The translations under genes and the position numbers were made by a program. A DNA stretch of 64,000 nt from positions 496,001 to 560,000 of the forward strand of contig NZ_PJNH01000002.1 in NCBI RefSeq assembly GCF_002844535.1, read 5' to 3'. Each line of letters begins with the position of its first letter. Within the stretch, counting starts at the first letter, position 1. This document shows positions 17,388-26,111 of the stretch, one piece after another. Below the pieces are notes generated by a model. The model was not told where the DNA came from. It saw nothing but the letters and a program-made list of their open reading frames with translations, and ran no database searches. Source of the stretch: Halalkalibacillus sediminis (lineage in GTDB: Bacteria > Bacillota > Bacilli > Bacillales > Alkalibacillaceae).

Positions 17388-17411
17388 ACAATTGTCTTCC
17401 CCTGACGATAT
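17385..17411 (+). promoter_or_regulatory. Sigma-D promoter of hag
   Basis: TAAA (17385-17388), exactly 15 bases, GACGATAT (17404-17411), one mismatch to the -10 consensus. The -35 overlaps the csrA stop region. The expected leader is about 85 bases. Confidence 0.85.
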
Positions 17412-17456
17412 ATGTAGTATAAATGGAGCTTATGGCGGCCGACATAAGTTTCATAA

Positions 17457-17495
17457 GTCACAAGGATGTGACAAATACAAACATTCAGGGAGGAA
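17457..17495 (+). promoter_or_regulatory. CsrA-binding sites in the hag mRNA leader
   Basis: GTCACA-AGGA-TGTGAC (17457-17472) is a perfect 6-bp hairpin that presents AGGA in the tetraloop, the optimal CsrA target. The second site is the Shine-Dalgarno GGGAGGAA at 17488-17495. The same two-site layout (upstream hairpin plus ribosome site) is known in B. subtilis hag. A further CTTATG/CATAAG stem (17429-17434 with 17443-17448) precedes them. Confidence 0.85.
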
Positions 17496-17503
17496 TTACC
17501 GTT

Positions 17504-18331
17504 ATGAGAATTAATCATAATATTGCTGCGTTAAACACGCACAACCAATTAACAAACAACACAAACAACACACAGAAGTCTTTGGAGAAATTATCTTCAG
17601 GTCTTCAAATTAACCGTGCAGGAGACGATGCTGCAGGTCTAGCGATTTCAGAGAAAATGCGTGGGCAAATCCGCGGTCTTGAGCAAGCTCAAACAAACGC
17701 TCAAGATGGTATCTCTTTAATTCAAACTGCTGAAGGTGCTTTAAATGAGTCTCACTCAATTCTACAGCGTATGCGTGAACTTTCAGTACAATCTGCCAAC
17801 GATACGAATACTGATGCAGACCGTGCTGAACTTCAAAAAGAGGTTGATCAGTTATCACAAGAATTAACTCGTATCTCTGATAACACTGAGTTTAACACGC
17901 AATCACTTTTAGATGGAACTTTTGAGGGTACTTTCCATATTGGTGCTAACGAAGATCAAAACATTTCACTTGAAATTGATGCAATGGATGCGGAGTCATT
18001 AGGTGTTCAAGGGGAAACTGCAGAAGATGGAATTGATGTTTCAACTCAAGAAGCTGCTAACACTGCTATAACGGCTATTGATGACGCACTTCAATCAGTA
18101 TCTGAACAACGTTCAGAACTTGGTGCTTCCCAAAACCGCTTAGAGCACACAATCAACAACTTAAGTGCTTCAGCTGAGAACTTAACGGCTGCGGAATCTC
18201 GTATCAGAGACGTTGATATGGCGGCCGAAATGATGGAGTTCACTAAGAACAACATTCTTTCACAAGCGTCTCAATCAATGTTAGCTCAAGCCAATCAACA
18301 ACCTCAAGGAGTACTTCAGTTACTTCAGTAA
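17504..18331 (+). CDS. hag: Flagellin
   Basis: A 275-residue short flagellin made of the conserved D0/D1 parts with a minimal variable middle. The N-terminus '[16 protein letters not shown]' and '[20 protein letters not shown]', and the C-terminus '[20 protein letters not shown]' then '[20 protein letters not shown]', are canonical. The frame is uninterrupted, so there is no intron. Transcribed from its own sigma-D promoter and regulated by CsrA/FliW. The ATG is the first after GGGAGGAA; an in-frame upstream extension to 17423 runs through the CsrA sites and is not used. Confidence 0.97.
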   Translation: MRINHNIAALNTHNQLTNNTNNTQKSLEKLSSGLQINRAGDDAAGLAISEKMRGQIRGLEQAQTNAQDGISLIQTAEGALNESHSILQRMRELSVQSANDTNTDADRAELQKEVDQLSQELTRISDNTEFNTQSLLDGTFEGTFHIGANEDQNISLEIDAMDAESLGVQGETAEDGIDVSTQEAANTAITAIDDALQSVSEQRSELGASQNRLEHTINNLSASAENLTAAESRIRDVDMAAEMMEFTKNNILSQASQSMLAQANQQPQGVLQLLQ

Positions 18332-18346
18332 TAGGTTCATTCAAAA

Positions 18347-18374
18347 GGTCACCTTTTCAGGTGGCCTTTTTTTC
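18347..18374 (+). terminator. Intrinsic terminator of hag
   Basis: GGTCACCT-TTTC-AGGTGGCC (one T-G pair) followed by seven T. On the other strand the same bases encode the last residues of the decayed endonuclease. Confidence 0.9.
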
Positions 18375-19195
18375 GTATTTCACGGATTTTATACACTATC
18401 GACCAGTAACTTCTCCCTAATTCATCAGCAATCTCTTGGTCAGATGCACACATATTTTTCATTACAATGATTTTATCAATTTCATCATTGGTATAGTTTC
18501 TATTATGTGAAGAGTTTGTAGCAAATACTTCTTAATTCGGATAGAACTCGATTAAACTTTTCCTTCTCTTTCCTTAATCTATATTCCCAATTTGTTTTGT
18601 AAAACATTGAAGTCCAAGTCTTAGAGGACGACTTTATAAGGCTTAAAGAGCTATATGTGTCTAATGAAGACGTTAGCTTTATAATCCATCATTGTGTTTC
18701 TGGGATGTGAAGTTTAAACTATATTTATTTTTACAGGTAGCTTCTCTAATGCCTCTTTGACATAACATTGTAGGTAGAGAACTATGCAAGAGGAAATATA
18801 AATTTTCTTAAGTCTATGATTTATTCGCTTTGATAAGATAAGGGAGCTGTCGTCCATATATAGAGCTGATAGAAATAACGGAGTCATATATTTTTCTAAG
18901 AGAGTAAGAGGAAGATGTTTGAGCCAGTCATTATCATAATAAAATGGAAAGTGTTCGGTAATCATTGGGCTTAATAAAGTTCTTAGTGTCTGGTGTCCCT
19001 TTGAAGGGATCATGTAACCTCCAAAAAGAATCGCTTCCACTTTCGATATAAATACTATTCTTCACCAAAATGCTCACGGTAGTTCAGATTGATTCTCCTA
19101 GAATTTTTATATGGCTTTGTAATTTCTCCATCACCACATATGCTTGCTAATAACACTTCAATTTGTTCAGAAGTTAATTTTTGTTCAATTAACAT
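18349..19195 (-). pseudogene. Decayed LAGLIDADG-type homing endonuclease gene
   Basis: Three fragments in the same order on the minus strand look like one broken protein. (1) From the ATG at 19195: 'MLIEQKLTSEQIEVLLASIC' then 'GDGEITKPYKNSRRINLNY', matching the first LAGLIDADG half, stopped by an internal TAG. (2) After a frameshift near 19040: 108 residues with 'HQTLRTLLSPMITEHF' and 'PLFLSALYMDDSSLILSK', matching the second half ('WYMDDG' motif). (3) At 18532-18349: 'RNYTNDEIDKIIVMKNMC' and 'DQEIADELGRSYWSIVYKI', a helix-turn-helix tail with no start codon. Stops and frame changes make it non-functional. It lies antisense between hag and flaG. Confidence 0.72.
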
Positions 19196-19260
19196 AATCC
19201 CGTTCTCTCAAATTTAAAGGAACATATGTTCTTATCACGCTATATTTCTATCAAAAAAAC

Positions 19261-19287
19261 TTAACTTATCTATCAATCAACCGATAT
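19261..19287 (+). promoter_or_regulatory. Sigma-D-like promoter of flaG-fliD-fliS-fliT
   Basis: -10 ACCGATAT (19280-19287) continuing ATAAT; TTAA at 15-base spacing (19261-19264) as a weak -35. Located 32 bases before the flaG start. Confidence 0.65.
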
Positions 19288-19318
19288 AATATGAAAAGAA
19301 TTGAGGAGTTGTTTTTGG

Positions 19319-19693
19319 ATGAACTTAGAGGGTATCATTACAAATTCCCAACTCCTGCAGCGATCGGGGCAGAATAGTTTAACAACTGAAGATATATCAA
19401 AAGCGAAACCGAAATTGCAGGGCATGCAAGAAGAGGGTGAAACTCATCGTCAATCTGGAGAAGAAATTTCTAAAGATCGAGCGATGGAGTTAGTAGATGG
19501 GTTAAATGAATTCATGGAACCGATGAATACTTCTATAAAATTCGAGTTTCACGATAAATTAGATCGTTATTATGTATCAGTGATAGATTCAAATACTGAT
19601 GAAGTAATAAAGGAGATTCCTCCGAAAAAAATGCTTGATGTATATGCAGCAATGGCCGAATTTATGGGCTTTATTGTTGATGAACGCATATAA
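19319..19693 (+). CDS. flaG: Flagellar protein FlaG
   Basis: A 124-residue protein with the FlaG C-terminal domain ('IKFEFHDKLDRYYVSVIDSN', 'EVIKEIPPKKMLDVYAAMAEF', 'GFIVDER'). The N-terminal 60 residues are polar and variable. FlaG is associated with filament length control in several bacteria; its exact role in Bacillaceae is not settled. ATG start 10 bases after GAGGAG. First gene of the flaG-fliDST unit. Confidence 0.9.
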   Translation: MNLEGIITNSQLLQRSGQNSLTTEDISKAKPKLQGMQEEGETHRQSGEEISKDRAMELVDGLNEFMEPMNTSIKFEFHDKLDRYYVSVIDSNTDEVIKEIPPKKMLDVYAAMAEFMGFIVDERI

Positions 19694-19706
19694 AAGGACG
19701 GTGTAA

Positions 19707-21275
19707 ATGATGATATCTAATAACATGCGAATTGGTGGATTAGTCTCAGGAATGGATATTGATAGCTTAGTTGGGGATTTAATGAAGGCTGAACGTATTC
19801 CAATGCAAAAAATGGAACAGGATCAGACCTGGATGACATGGCAAAGAGATGCCTACCGAGAAATGAACACGAAGCTTTCAGAATTTCAAAATCTATTTTC
19901 CGATATGAAACTTTCCAGTACTTATGAATCGAAAATAACGAGTTCTTCTCAAAGTGATGCTGTGACAGCAACGGCTGGACCACAGGCTCAGGATGGTAGT
20001 TATTCAGTTGAGGTTAGTGCTCTAGCTTCTAAAGCAACGAATGTGAGTCAAGGGGGCATTTCAGCTGATGGTGAAAAAATCGACCCTAGTAAAGCTTTAA
20101 AGGATCAACCGTTTAAAAATAATTTAGTTACGGGTCCCCTTGAGTTTTCTTATTTTAATGAGGCCGGAGAGCAAGCGGTTTCAGTCACAGTTAATGATAC
20201 CGATACGCTGAACGATGTTTTCGGTAAGATCAATGAAGCAAGTGATGGTGCTGTACGAGGATTTTATGATGCGAATTCAGATAAAGTTTTCTTGGAAAGA
20301 ACCGACTCAGGAAACTTTAATGACGGAGATATGTTCTTAGGAGCTGAAATAGGATTTAATGGAGGTACAGCATCAGGGTTCTTTACTGATACATTAAATA
20401 TAAAGAATGGTACTCAACAACCTGATGGTTCATGGGTAAAAAATGAAGTCGGCGGAACTGATGCTACATTTAAATATAATGGGATTGAAATGACTTCTAA
20501 ATCTAATTCATATGATTTGGGTGGAGTTAAACTTCAATTTACTAACACAACTAATGGTGCTGCTACCATTAATGTACAAAATGATGATGATGCATTAATG
20601 GATAAGATCACTGCATTCGTTGATAAATACAATGAAGTTATAGAGACAGTGACAGAGAAAACTTCAGAGGAACGTTTCCGTGACTATCCTCCATTGACAA
20701 AAGAGCAAAGAGAAGAGATGTCTGAAAGTGAAATAGAGCTGTGGGAAGAAAAATCTCAGAGCGGAACACTTCGTAATGATCAGATTTTAGCACGGGGACT
20801 TTCAGGGATGAGAACTGCTTGGTACTCTGACGTGAATACAGGGGACCCAAATTTTAATCTCCTAGCTGACCTTGGTATTACGACATCTTCGAATTATCGC
20901 GATAATGGAAAACTGGAAATTGATCCAGCAAAGTTGCGTGAAGAAATCCAAAATGACCCTGGTAAAGTAAAAGAGATCTTATCGAACAGCTCAGAAGGAG
21001 ATTCGCGAGGGTTAATTAACCGGGTGGAAGATCAACTGAAGAACGTGATGAGCCGAATTACTGACAAGGCTGGTAACGAATTCAGAACGGGACAACAATA
21101 CACAATGGGTCGTCAGTTAGAATCGATGGAAGATCGAATAGGTGACTTTGAACGACGTTTGCAACAGACAGAAAACCGTTACTGGGACCAGTTCACTCAG
21201 ATGGAGAAGGCGATCCAGAGAATGAATCAGCAGTCGTCTTACATGATGCAGCAATTCGGTGGCGGCGGTCAATAG
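19707..21275 (+). CDS. fliD: Flagellar filament cap protein FliD (HAP2)
   Basis: A 522-residue filament cap with the conserved N-terminal 'RIGGLVSGMDIDSLVGDLMK' and the C-terminal helix 'LQQTENRYWDQFTQMEKAIQ' followed by 'MNQQSSYMMQQFGGG'. It sits at the filament tip and drives flagellin folding. The ribosome site AAAGGACGGTG serves either of two adjacent ATG codons (19707, 19710). Central domains are acidic. Confidence 0.95.
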   Translation: MMISNNMRIGGLVSGMDIDSLVGDLMKAERIPMQKMEQDQTWMTWQRDAYREMNTKLSEFQNLFSDMKLSSTYESKITSSSQSDAVTATAGPQAQDGSYSVEVSALASKATNVSQGGISADGEKIDPSKALKDQPFKNNLVTGPLEFSYFNEAGEQAVSVTVNDTDTLNDVFGKINEASDGAVRGFYDANSDKVFLERTDSGNFNDGDMFLGAEIGFNGGTASGFFTDTLNIKNGTQQPDGSWVKNEVGGTDATFKYNGIEMTSKSNSYDLGGVKLQFTNTTNGAATINVQNDDDALMDKITAFVDKYNEVIETVTEKTSEERFRDYPPLTKEQREEMSESEIELWEEKSQSGTLRNDQILARGLSGMRTAWYSDVNTGDPNFNLLADLGITTSSNYRDNGKLEIDPAKLREEIQNDPGKVKEILSNSSEGDSRGLINRVEDQLKNVMSRITDKAGNEFRTGQQYTMGRQLESMEDRIGDFERRLQQTENRYWDQFTQMEKAIQRMNQQSSYMMQQFGGGGQ

Positions 21276-21313
21276 TAAGGAAGCAATACTAGAAATAGGG
21301 AGTGTTCTTTTAT

Positions 21314-21712
21314 ATGGCTTACAATCAACCATATCAAGCATATCAACAGAATTCGATTCAAACGGCATCACCTGGTGAGCTTACTTTGATGTTATACAAT
21401 GGATGTCTCAAGTTCATCAAGTTGGCGAAACGTGGAATCGAAAATAACTCAACAGAAGATAAGAATGTGAACATCCAAAAGGCTCAAAAAATCATCAACG
21501 AGTTGATGGTTACGCTGAATTCAGAATACGAGATTTCAAAACAAATGATGCCTTTATATGATTATATGAATCATCGTTTAGTTCAAGCTAACTTGAAAAA
21601 TGATACTGAAATTTTAGATGAAGTAGAAGGAATGGTAGCTGAATTCCGTGATACTTGGAAGGAAGTTATTAAGCTCAATAAACAGCCTCAAAAAGTTAGT
21701 GTGAATCAATAA
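21314..21712 (+). CDS. fliS: Flagellin export chaperone FliS
   Basis: A 132-residue helical protein with 'YQQNSIQTASPGELTLMLYN' and 'GCLKFIKLAKRGIE', characteristic of FliS. It binds the flagellin C-terminus and delivers it to the export gate. I start at the ATG at 21314; a GTG 4 codons upstream lies inside the GGGAG ribosome site. The stop codon overlaps the fliT ATG (TAATG), so the two are coupled. Confidence 0.94.
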   Translation: MAYNQPYQAYQQNSIQTASPGELTLMLYNGCLKFIKLAKRGIENNSTEDKNVNIQKAQKIINELMVTLNSEYEISKQMMPLYDYMNHRLVQANLKNDTEILDEVEGMVAEFRDTWKEVIKLNKQPQKVSVNQ

Positions 21713-22062
21713 TGTCAGCACTTCATAGACTCCATGATCTAACAGAAAATATAATTGTTCGTATAAAAATGGCGGACAAAAATAATCGGGAAGAAGTCGT
21801 TAGTGAGTTCGATCAGTTTGTTGAAGAGCGGGAGAAGTTGTTGAAAGGCATAAAAGGCCCTTATACTGATGAAGAAAAAGAGCTGGGCTCGAGGTTAGTG
21901 GAACTCGATCAACAGCTTCAATCATTGGTTCAAAATTATTTAAGCTCTTTCCGCACGGATATGGTTTCTTTTCAAAGGAAAAAGGTCTCGAATAAACGGT
22001 ATACGAATCCGTACGCCAGTCTTTACGGCAGGGATGGCAGTTTCATAGACAAAAAGAATTAA
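21712..22062 (+). CDS. fliT: Flagellar chaperone FliT
   Basis: A 116-residue helical protein directly overlapping the end of fliS, the usual place for fliT. FliT chaperones the cap protein FliD. The first 90 residues are predicted coiled coil; the C-terminus 'RYTNPYASLYGRDGSFIDKK' is a polar tail. Ends the flagellar cluster before a strong two-way terminator. Confidence 0.85.
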   Translation: MSALHRLHDLTENIIVRIKMADKNNREEVVSEFDQFVEEREKLLKGIKGPYTDEEKELGSRLVELDQQLQSLVQNYLSSFRTDMVSFQRKKVSNKRYTNPYASLYGRDGSFIDKKN

Positions 22063-22120
22063 CTGTCTTTATTTATATTGAGAGTAGTGACAACACTAGG
22101 GGAAGCTTCAACAATAGAAA

Positions 22121-22167
22121 GAGAGCGCCGGACATAAAATTCAATTTTTATGTCCGGCGCTCTTTTT
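22121..22167. terminator. Bidirectional terminator between fliT and the ATP-grasp gene
   Basis: A 17-bp perfect stem (22123-22139 with 22146-22162, core GAGCGCCGGACAT) flanked by AAAGA on one side and TCTTTTT on the other, so it can end both convergent transcripts. Confidence 0.92.
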
Positions 22168-22178
22168 GAAAGGTGTTC

Positions 22179-24647
22179 TTATATTTGCATTAAATTTACT
22201 GCGTTTTTTACTTGGTTCTCAACAAAACCTAGCTCATTAATCAAACCGTATTCTGGGGTAGTTTTGATATTGAATACTTTGAACTCGCTCGATTGCAAAA
22301 CGAATTCAACTGAAAGGAATGAAATATTCTTATCTAATTCTTGATTAATGACCTCCCCTATACCTTTACTCGATTTCTCCAGTTTGCTTATTTGACTTTT
22401 AGAGTTATAAAAAGTTTCATTTAATACATCAATTAGAGAGAATTGATGGTGTAGGTAATGATTCATTAAAAATTCGTTTATACTGCTGAAGAGTTTCGGG
22501 TGTTTAGCAATTAGTTCCCATTCTCCATTTAAGTTTTTCTGTAGTTGGATACTTGCAACAAAGAGATTATCTTGAAAATGATGCATCTCGTCTAAGTATT
22601 GAATATAATAAGATTTATTTTTAATCAGGTCACTTATTTGATGTGAGAGTTTTAATTGATTCATCATTTCCTGTTTGTTTTCGGAAACGAAGCAATAGTC
22701 ATGACTTTCTCTTTTGATTACTTTAGATGAATTAAAAGAGTTGGAATCGCAGTCTCTTAAAATCAATTGTTTATGATTCTTAAGTTTACTTAATGTGTCT
22801 TTTGTTGAAATTAATTGATCACTTTCTATCAATAATTCCTCCAGCCCCTCTTTTCTTAATACTTTCAAGACCTCTAAATTATTGAGTTCTTTATTTTCAA
22901 TCATTGGGATGCCTTCAAAATCATCTAATATGTGCTTAACCATAGGGGGAGTGTGGTTTATATTATTTATTAACACATCAGGATATCTAACCACATACTC
23001 TCGCCACTCGGATTCCTCAAAAACCTTACCTTTGATTAACATTTCATCGATATCAACATCTTTAGGGTTGAAATAGACAAAGGTACAATCATTAAAAGAT
23101 GAAACATATCCATACGCTAACTTGTCCCTATCGCTCTGGTTGTCATTTTCAATGAGACCAATTAAATTTTGATTAATTTCTTTGTACGGCAACCTGGAAG
23201 ACTTTGAACTGAACATAAAATTATAGGAGTCCCTTTCATTAAACTCATTTGTATAGAAGATTTGGTGTTTAGCTAAATACTCACAATACTTTAAAGTGTT
23301 TATTGCCCTTTCAACTTCGTGAGCTTTTGTCTGAGGTCCAAGGTTGGCTTCATGTATCCAAAAGCGTCGATTTTTATCAATGGCGATATCGATTCCTAAT
23401 TCATCTATAGCTAATCCATATAATTTATCTATATGAAAAGATAGATTCAAAGCTGTATCTTGTAACTTGTGAAATATTTCTTCCCATTCAGCATCAAACT
23501 CTTTTTTGAGAAAATCTTCTATGTCCTTCAGGGGCTGACCTCTATTGATACTGATTTGATTACTCTTCTTATTACCAGTACGTGGGTATAGTTTAGTAAT
23601 CTGCCATCTACCTTCACCGTTTTTTTGCATGTGAGCTCTGAAGTCGAATGGTTGCCCAGTTTTTGTACGTGTATGGATATATTTTTGGATAAGATGTTTC
23701 TTATTTCTTGAAAAAATCACTTCATCCAGCCAATCATAAAACTTACTATAACTAAGTATGACATGATTTTCTCTTTCTGATAGTTTAATCTTGTCGCCCT
23801 TTTCTTCTACGAAATAAATGTTTTCTCCCCTTGCACCTCTTACAGGTTTAATAACTGCTTTTCCGTACTCTTTCAAGCTATCGATTAAAATCTTTTTATC
23901 AGTGATTACTCTGAAAGGAACTAACAAATGTGCAAATTCCCTTTGCTTAACAATCTTGAAAGGCAGGGTTAATTTATCTCCGATAACAAATGAGGTGAAC
24001 GGAATTTCTCTTCTAAGCTTACGTTCAATACGGGATTGACGAGCCACTGTGTTTGGAAAGATGTTATAAATTACTTCCGGAAAATCAACAGTTTCTTTGA
24101 CCCAAACTCCTTGCCTATGAAATTTACCCAGTATTTTCTTGTCATTTAAATCAACATCCTCATCTGAAAAGAAAAATAAGTTAGTGTTTGTTTCATCCGA
24201 AGCTTTTAAAAAGGCCTCGACTCTTTCTTTTGGATAAACCATAGTAGGGTCTTTTTTTCCATAGTATAGTCCTATATTTGTAATATTGTTTATTGACCTA
24301 CCTTCATATAGTTTATTAACTTCCGCATTAAACCTTTTTAGTGTAGGTAGAAAACTGAATTGTATAATCTCATCGATTTTTATAAAATTTTGTGCTTCCA
24401 AATGTGCCGTAATTTCTTTTATCATCTTCAAAAGTTTATTATTAATAGAATTTATAGTCTCGTTGTCTAAGGATTGATCGATGTGTCCCTGTATTGCATT
24501 ATATCCTTCAACAATCGAGCTGAATATTTGAATTGAACTGTTGAATTGTTTCTGTTTGATTAGTTGTTGGAAGTATTCTGTTGCTTCAATCATTGTTTCA
24601 GAAATATGTAAGATCTGTCTTTCTTCTCTTGTGGTTTGTGTCATCAT
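22179..24647 (-). CDS. Duplicated YheC/YheD-like ATP-grasp protein
   Basis: An 822-residue protein in three parts. Residues about 1-125 are helical and polar with no domain I recognise. Residues about 126-480 form a YheC/D-type unit with a complete ATP-grasp: 'YGKAVIKPVRGARGENIYFV', 'DFRAHMQKNG', and the metal-site segment 'GIDIAIDKNRRFWIHEANLG'. Residues about 495-822 look like a second, degenerate copy: 'CTFVYFNPKDVDIDEMLIKG' and 'YPDVLINNINHTPP' are recognisable, but the metal-binding segment has become 'EFKVFNIKTTPEYG' and should not bind Mg-ATP. YheC/D relatives are tied to spore coats and are thought to be ligases; here the gene lies beside the flagellar cluster. AGGAGGG lies 4 or 7 bases before two adjacent ATG codons. 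A sigma-D-like promoter precedes it. Confidence 0.8.
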   Translation of the reverse strand: MMTQTTREERQILHISETMIEATEYFQQLIKQKQFNSSIQIFSSIVEGYNAIQGHIDQSLDNETINSINNKLLKMIKEITAHLEAQNFIKIDEIIQFSFLPTLKRFNAEVNKLYEGRSINNITNIGLYYGKKDPTMVYPKERVEAFLKASDETNTNLFFFSDEDVDLNDKKILGKFHRQGVWVKETVDFPEVIYNIFPNTVARQSRIERKLRREIPFTSFVIGDKLTLPFKIVKQREFAHLLVPFRVITDKKILIDSLKEYGKAVIKPVRGARGENIYFVEEKGDKIKLSERENHVILSYSKFYDWLDEVIFSRNKKHLIQKYIHTRTKTGQPFDFRAHMQKNGEGRWQITKLYPRTGNKKSNQISINRGQPLKDIEDFLKKEFDAEWEEIFHKLQDTALNLSFHIDKLYGLAIDELGIDIAIDKNRRFWIHEANLGPQTKAHEVERAINTLKYCEYLAKHQIFYTNEFNERDSYNFMFSSKSSRLPYKEINQNLIGLIENDNQSDRDKLAYGYVSSFNDCTFVYFNPKDVDIDEMLIKGKVFEESEWREYVVRYPDVLINNINHTPPMVKHILDDFEGIPMIENKELNNLEVLKVLRKEGLEELLIESDQLISTKDTLSKLKNHKQLILRDCDSNSFNSSKVIKRESHDYCFVSENKQEMMNQLKLSHQISDLIKNKSYYIQYLDEMHHFQDNLFVASIQLQKNLNGEWELIAKHPKLFSSINEFLMNHYLHHQFSLIDVLNETFYNSKSQISKLEKSSKGIGEVINQELDKNISFLSVEFVLQSSEFKVFNIKTTPEYGLINELGFVENQVKNAVNLMQI

Positions 24648-24666
24648 AGACCCTCCTTAATACATT

Positions 24667-24674
24667 ATATCGGA
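24667..24674 (-). promoter_or_regulatory. Sigma-D-like -10 of the ATP-grasp gene
   Basis: On the minus strand the sequence reads TCCGATAT and continues as AATG, sharing CCGATATAAT with the promoters at 12278, 12794 and 19280. The -35 at 15 bases is TGAA, not consensus. The ATG is about 20 bases downstream. An overlapping TATAAT could serve sigma-A. Confidence 0.5.
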
Positions 24675-24873
24675 TGGTTACGAATGAAGTTCATACTCCT
24701 TTAGTCCTTTTAAGAAAAAATTAGGTTTAAATACCATTGTTTTTTAAGTTCATAAGAATTATTTTATGTTATAATCAAAATACACAATATTCTAACTTTT
24801 CTCTCAGTTTCAGCTGAAATTGTTGAGGGTAATATAGAATATGTGTTGCACAAGTTGAAAGGAGGACATTATC

Positions 24874-25434
24874 ATGATTTACAACGTAAGAGGTGAAAAC
24901 ATCGAGGTTACCGATGCCATCCGAGAGTATGTAGAGAGAAAGATTTCGAAGTTGGAGCGTTATTTTGATGAACCCGTGACTTCGGAGGTACATGTAAATT
25001 TAAGTGTCCATAATGATGAGCAGCGTATTGAGGTTACCATTCCGATGCCGAACTTATTGCTTCGCGCAGAGGTTTCTCACGCAGACTTATATGCCGCGAC
25101 TGACTTAGTCGTTGACAAATTAGAAAGACAAATTCGCAAACACAAAACGAAAATCAATCGAAAATTCCGTCAGCAAGGAGCTCCAAAGCACGTTTTCGCT
25201 GAGATGGAAAAGGAAGCTGCTGCGAACGGTGCGAAATCCCAAGATGATGATGACATTGAAATTGTGAAAAAGAAACGATTCGACTTGAAACCGATGGATG
25301 AAGAGGAAGCAGTCCTACAAATGGACATGCTGGGTCACGCATTCTATGTTTTTGAAAATGCGGACACAGGTGAAACGAACGTCGTTTATCGACGAAACGA
25401 TGGAAAGTATGGCTTAATCGAGCCGACGGTATAA
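24874..25434 (+). CDS. hpf: Long ribosome hibernation promoting factor
   Basis: A 186-residue long-form HPF (YvyD type). The N-terminal domain starts 'YNVRGENIEVTDAIREYVER' and has the 'HVNLSVHNDEQRIEVTIPMP' sheet; the C-terminal dimerisation domain contains 'KRFDLKPMDEEEAVLQMDML' and 'GHAFYVFENADTGETNVVY'. Long HPF dimerises 70S ribosomes into inactive 100S particles in stationary phase or stress. AAAGGAGG precedes the ATG. A TATAAT lies at 24770-24775; I could not identify a clear sigma-B or sigma-H promoter. Followed by a terminator. Confidence 0.96.
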   Translation: MIYNVRGENIEVTDAIREYVERKISKLERYFDEPVTSEVHVNLSVHNDEQRIEVTIPMPNLLLRAEVSHADLYAATDLVVDKLERQIRKHKTKINRKFRQQGAPKHVFAEMEKEAAANGAKSQDDDDIEIVKKKRFDLKPMDEEEAVLQMDMLGHAFYVFENADTGETNVVYRRNDGKYGLIEPTV

Positions 25435-25449
25435 TAATGAAAGTACAAG

Positions 25450-25480
25450 AATCTCTCACTTTGGTGGGGGATTCTTTTTC
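25450..25480 (+). terminator. Intrinsic terminator of hpf
   Basis: GAATCTCTCAC / GTGGGGGATTC (25450-25460 with 25465-25475, two T-G pairs), then TTTTT. Confidence 0.85.
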
Positions 25481-25658
25481 TGTGTAAATTTATTTGAAAA
25501 AGATATGAAATTGTATTTTCCGTTTCGTCTTGTTATGTTTTGCAAAAAATCATCGAATAAAGTCCGTTCACCCCTAAGATACTGCCATTATAGCGATTGG
25601 CGGGTAATTCTTAGCCATGATATAACTAATCTAACGAATCATAAAGGGGGAATACGAG

Positions 25659-25856
25659 ATGAGCAAACACCTCAATTGCTCGGATCTGAAACAACAATTG
25701 GATCAGCAAGAATTGTTGATTTCTCAGTTAATGCACATTGTTGCAAGTACCAACAAGCGTGTCTCGATTATTGAAAAAAACGTGCCCAACGACATTACCT
25801 CCGAATCTTCGAACACAAGCGCCTTACCCACTCCCTCCTCACTTCCTGTCAGATAA
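25659..25856 (+). CDS. Small protein of unknown function
   Basis: A 65-residue protein with its own AAAGGGGG ribosome site about 9 bases before the ATG and a terminator right after its stop, which supports it as a real gene. Residues 8-44 are predicted helical ('DLKQQLDQQELLISQLMHIV'), possibly a short coiled coil; residues 45-65 are a Ser/Thr/Pro-rich tail. No membrane segment. I do not recognise the family. It stands alone between hpf and secA. Confidence 0.65.
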   Translation: MSKHLNCSDLKQQLDQQELLISQLMHIVASTNKRVSIIEKNVPNDITSESSNTSALPTPSSLPVR

Positions 25857-25880
25857 TGATCCCTTTATGATTCTATTTTA

Positions 25881-25908
25881 GGTTGACTCTTGTGGTCAGC
25901 CTCTTTTT
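25881..25908 (+). terminator. Terminator of the small gene before secA
   Basis: GGTTGAC / GTCAGCC (25881-25887 with 25895-25901, one wobble) followed by TCTTTTTT. Confidence 0.75.
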
Positions 25909-26037
25909 TATTATATTTGGAAAAGTATCTTCATTATATGTCATGCTTTTTCTTGTAGGATTAACAAACCAACTTTCCTAACCAATATCATCGCACGTTT
26001 CGAGCTTATATATGCTATTTCGCAACGCCCTATCCAG

Positions 26038-26067
26038 TTGTCATGGTTGTTTCATTAGTGTTATGAT
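26038..26067 (+). promoter_or_regulatory. Probable secA promoter
   Basis: TTGTCA (26038-26043), 18 bases, TATGAT (26062-26067), 45 bases before the chosen secA start. Confidence 0.5.
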
Positions 26068-26111
26068 TATATTTGGATAATTGTAATTGTAAAAAAATTG
26101 AGGTGCAGATG

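Noticed and set aside
17504-18331. Group I intron in hag
   Set aside because: The flagellin frame is continuous and full length; only the flanking relic hints at past invasion.
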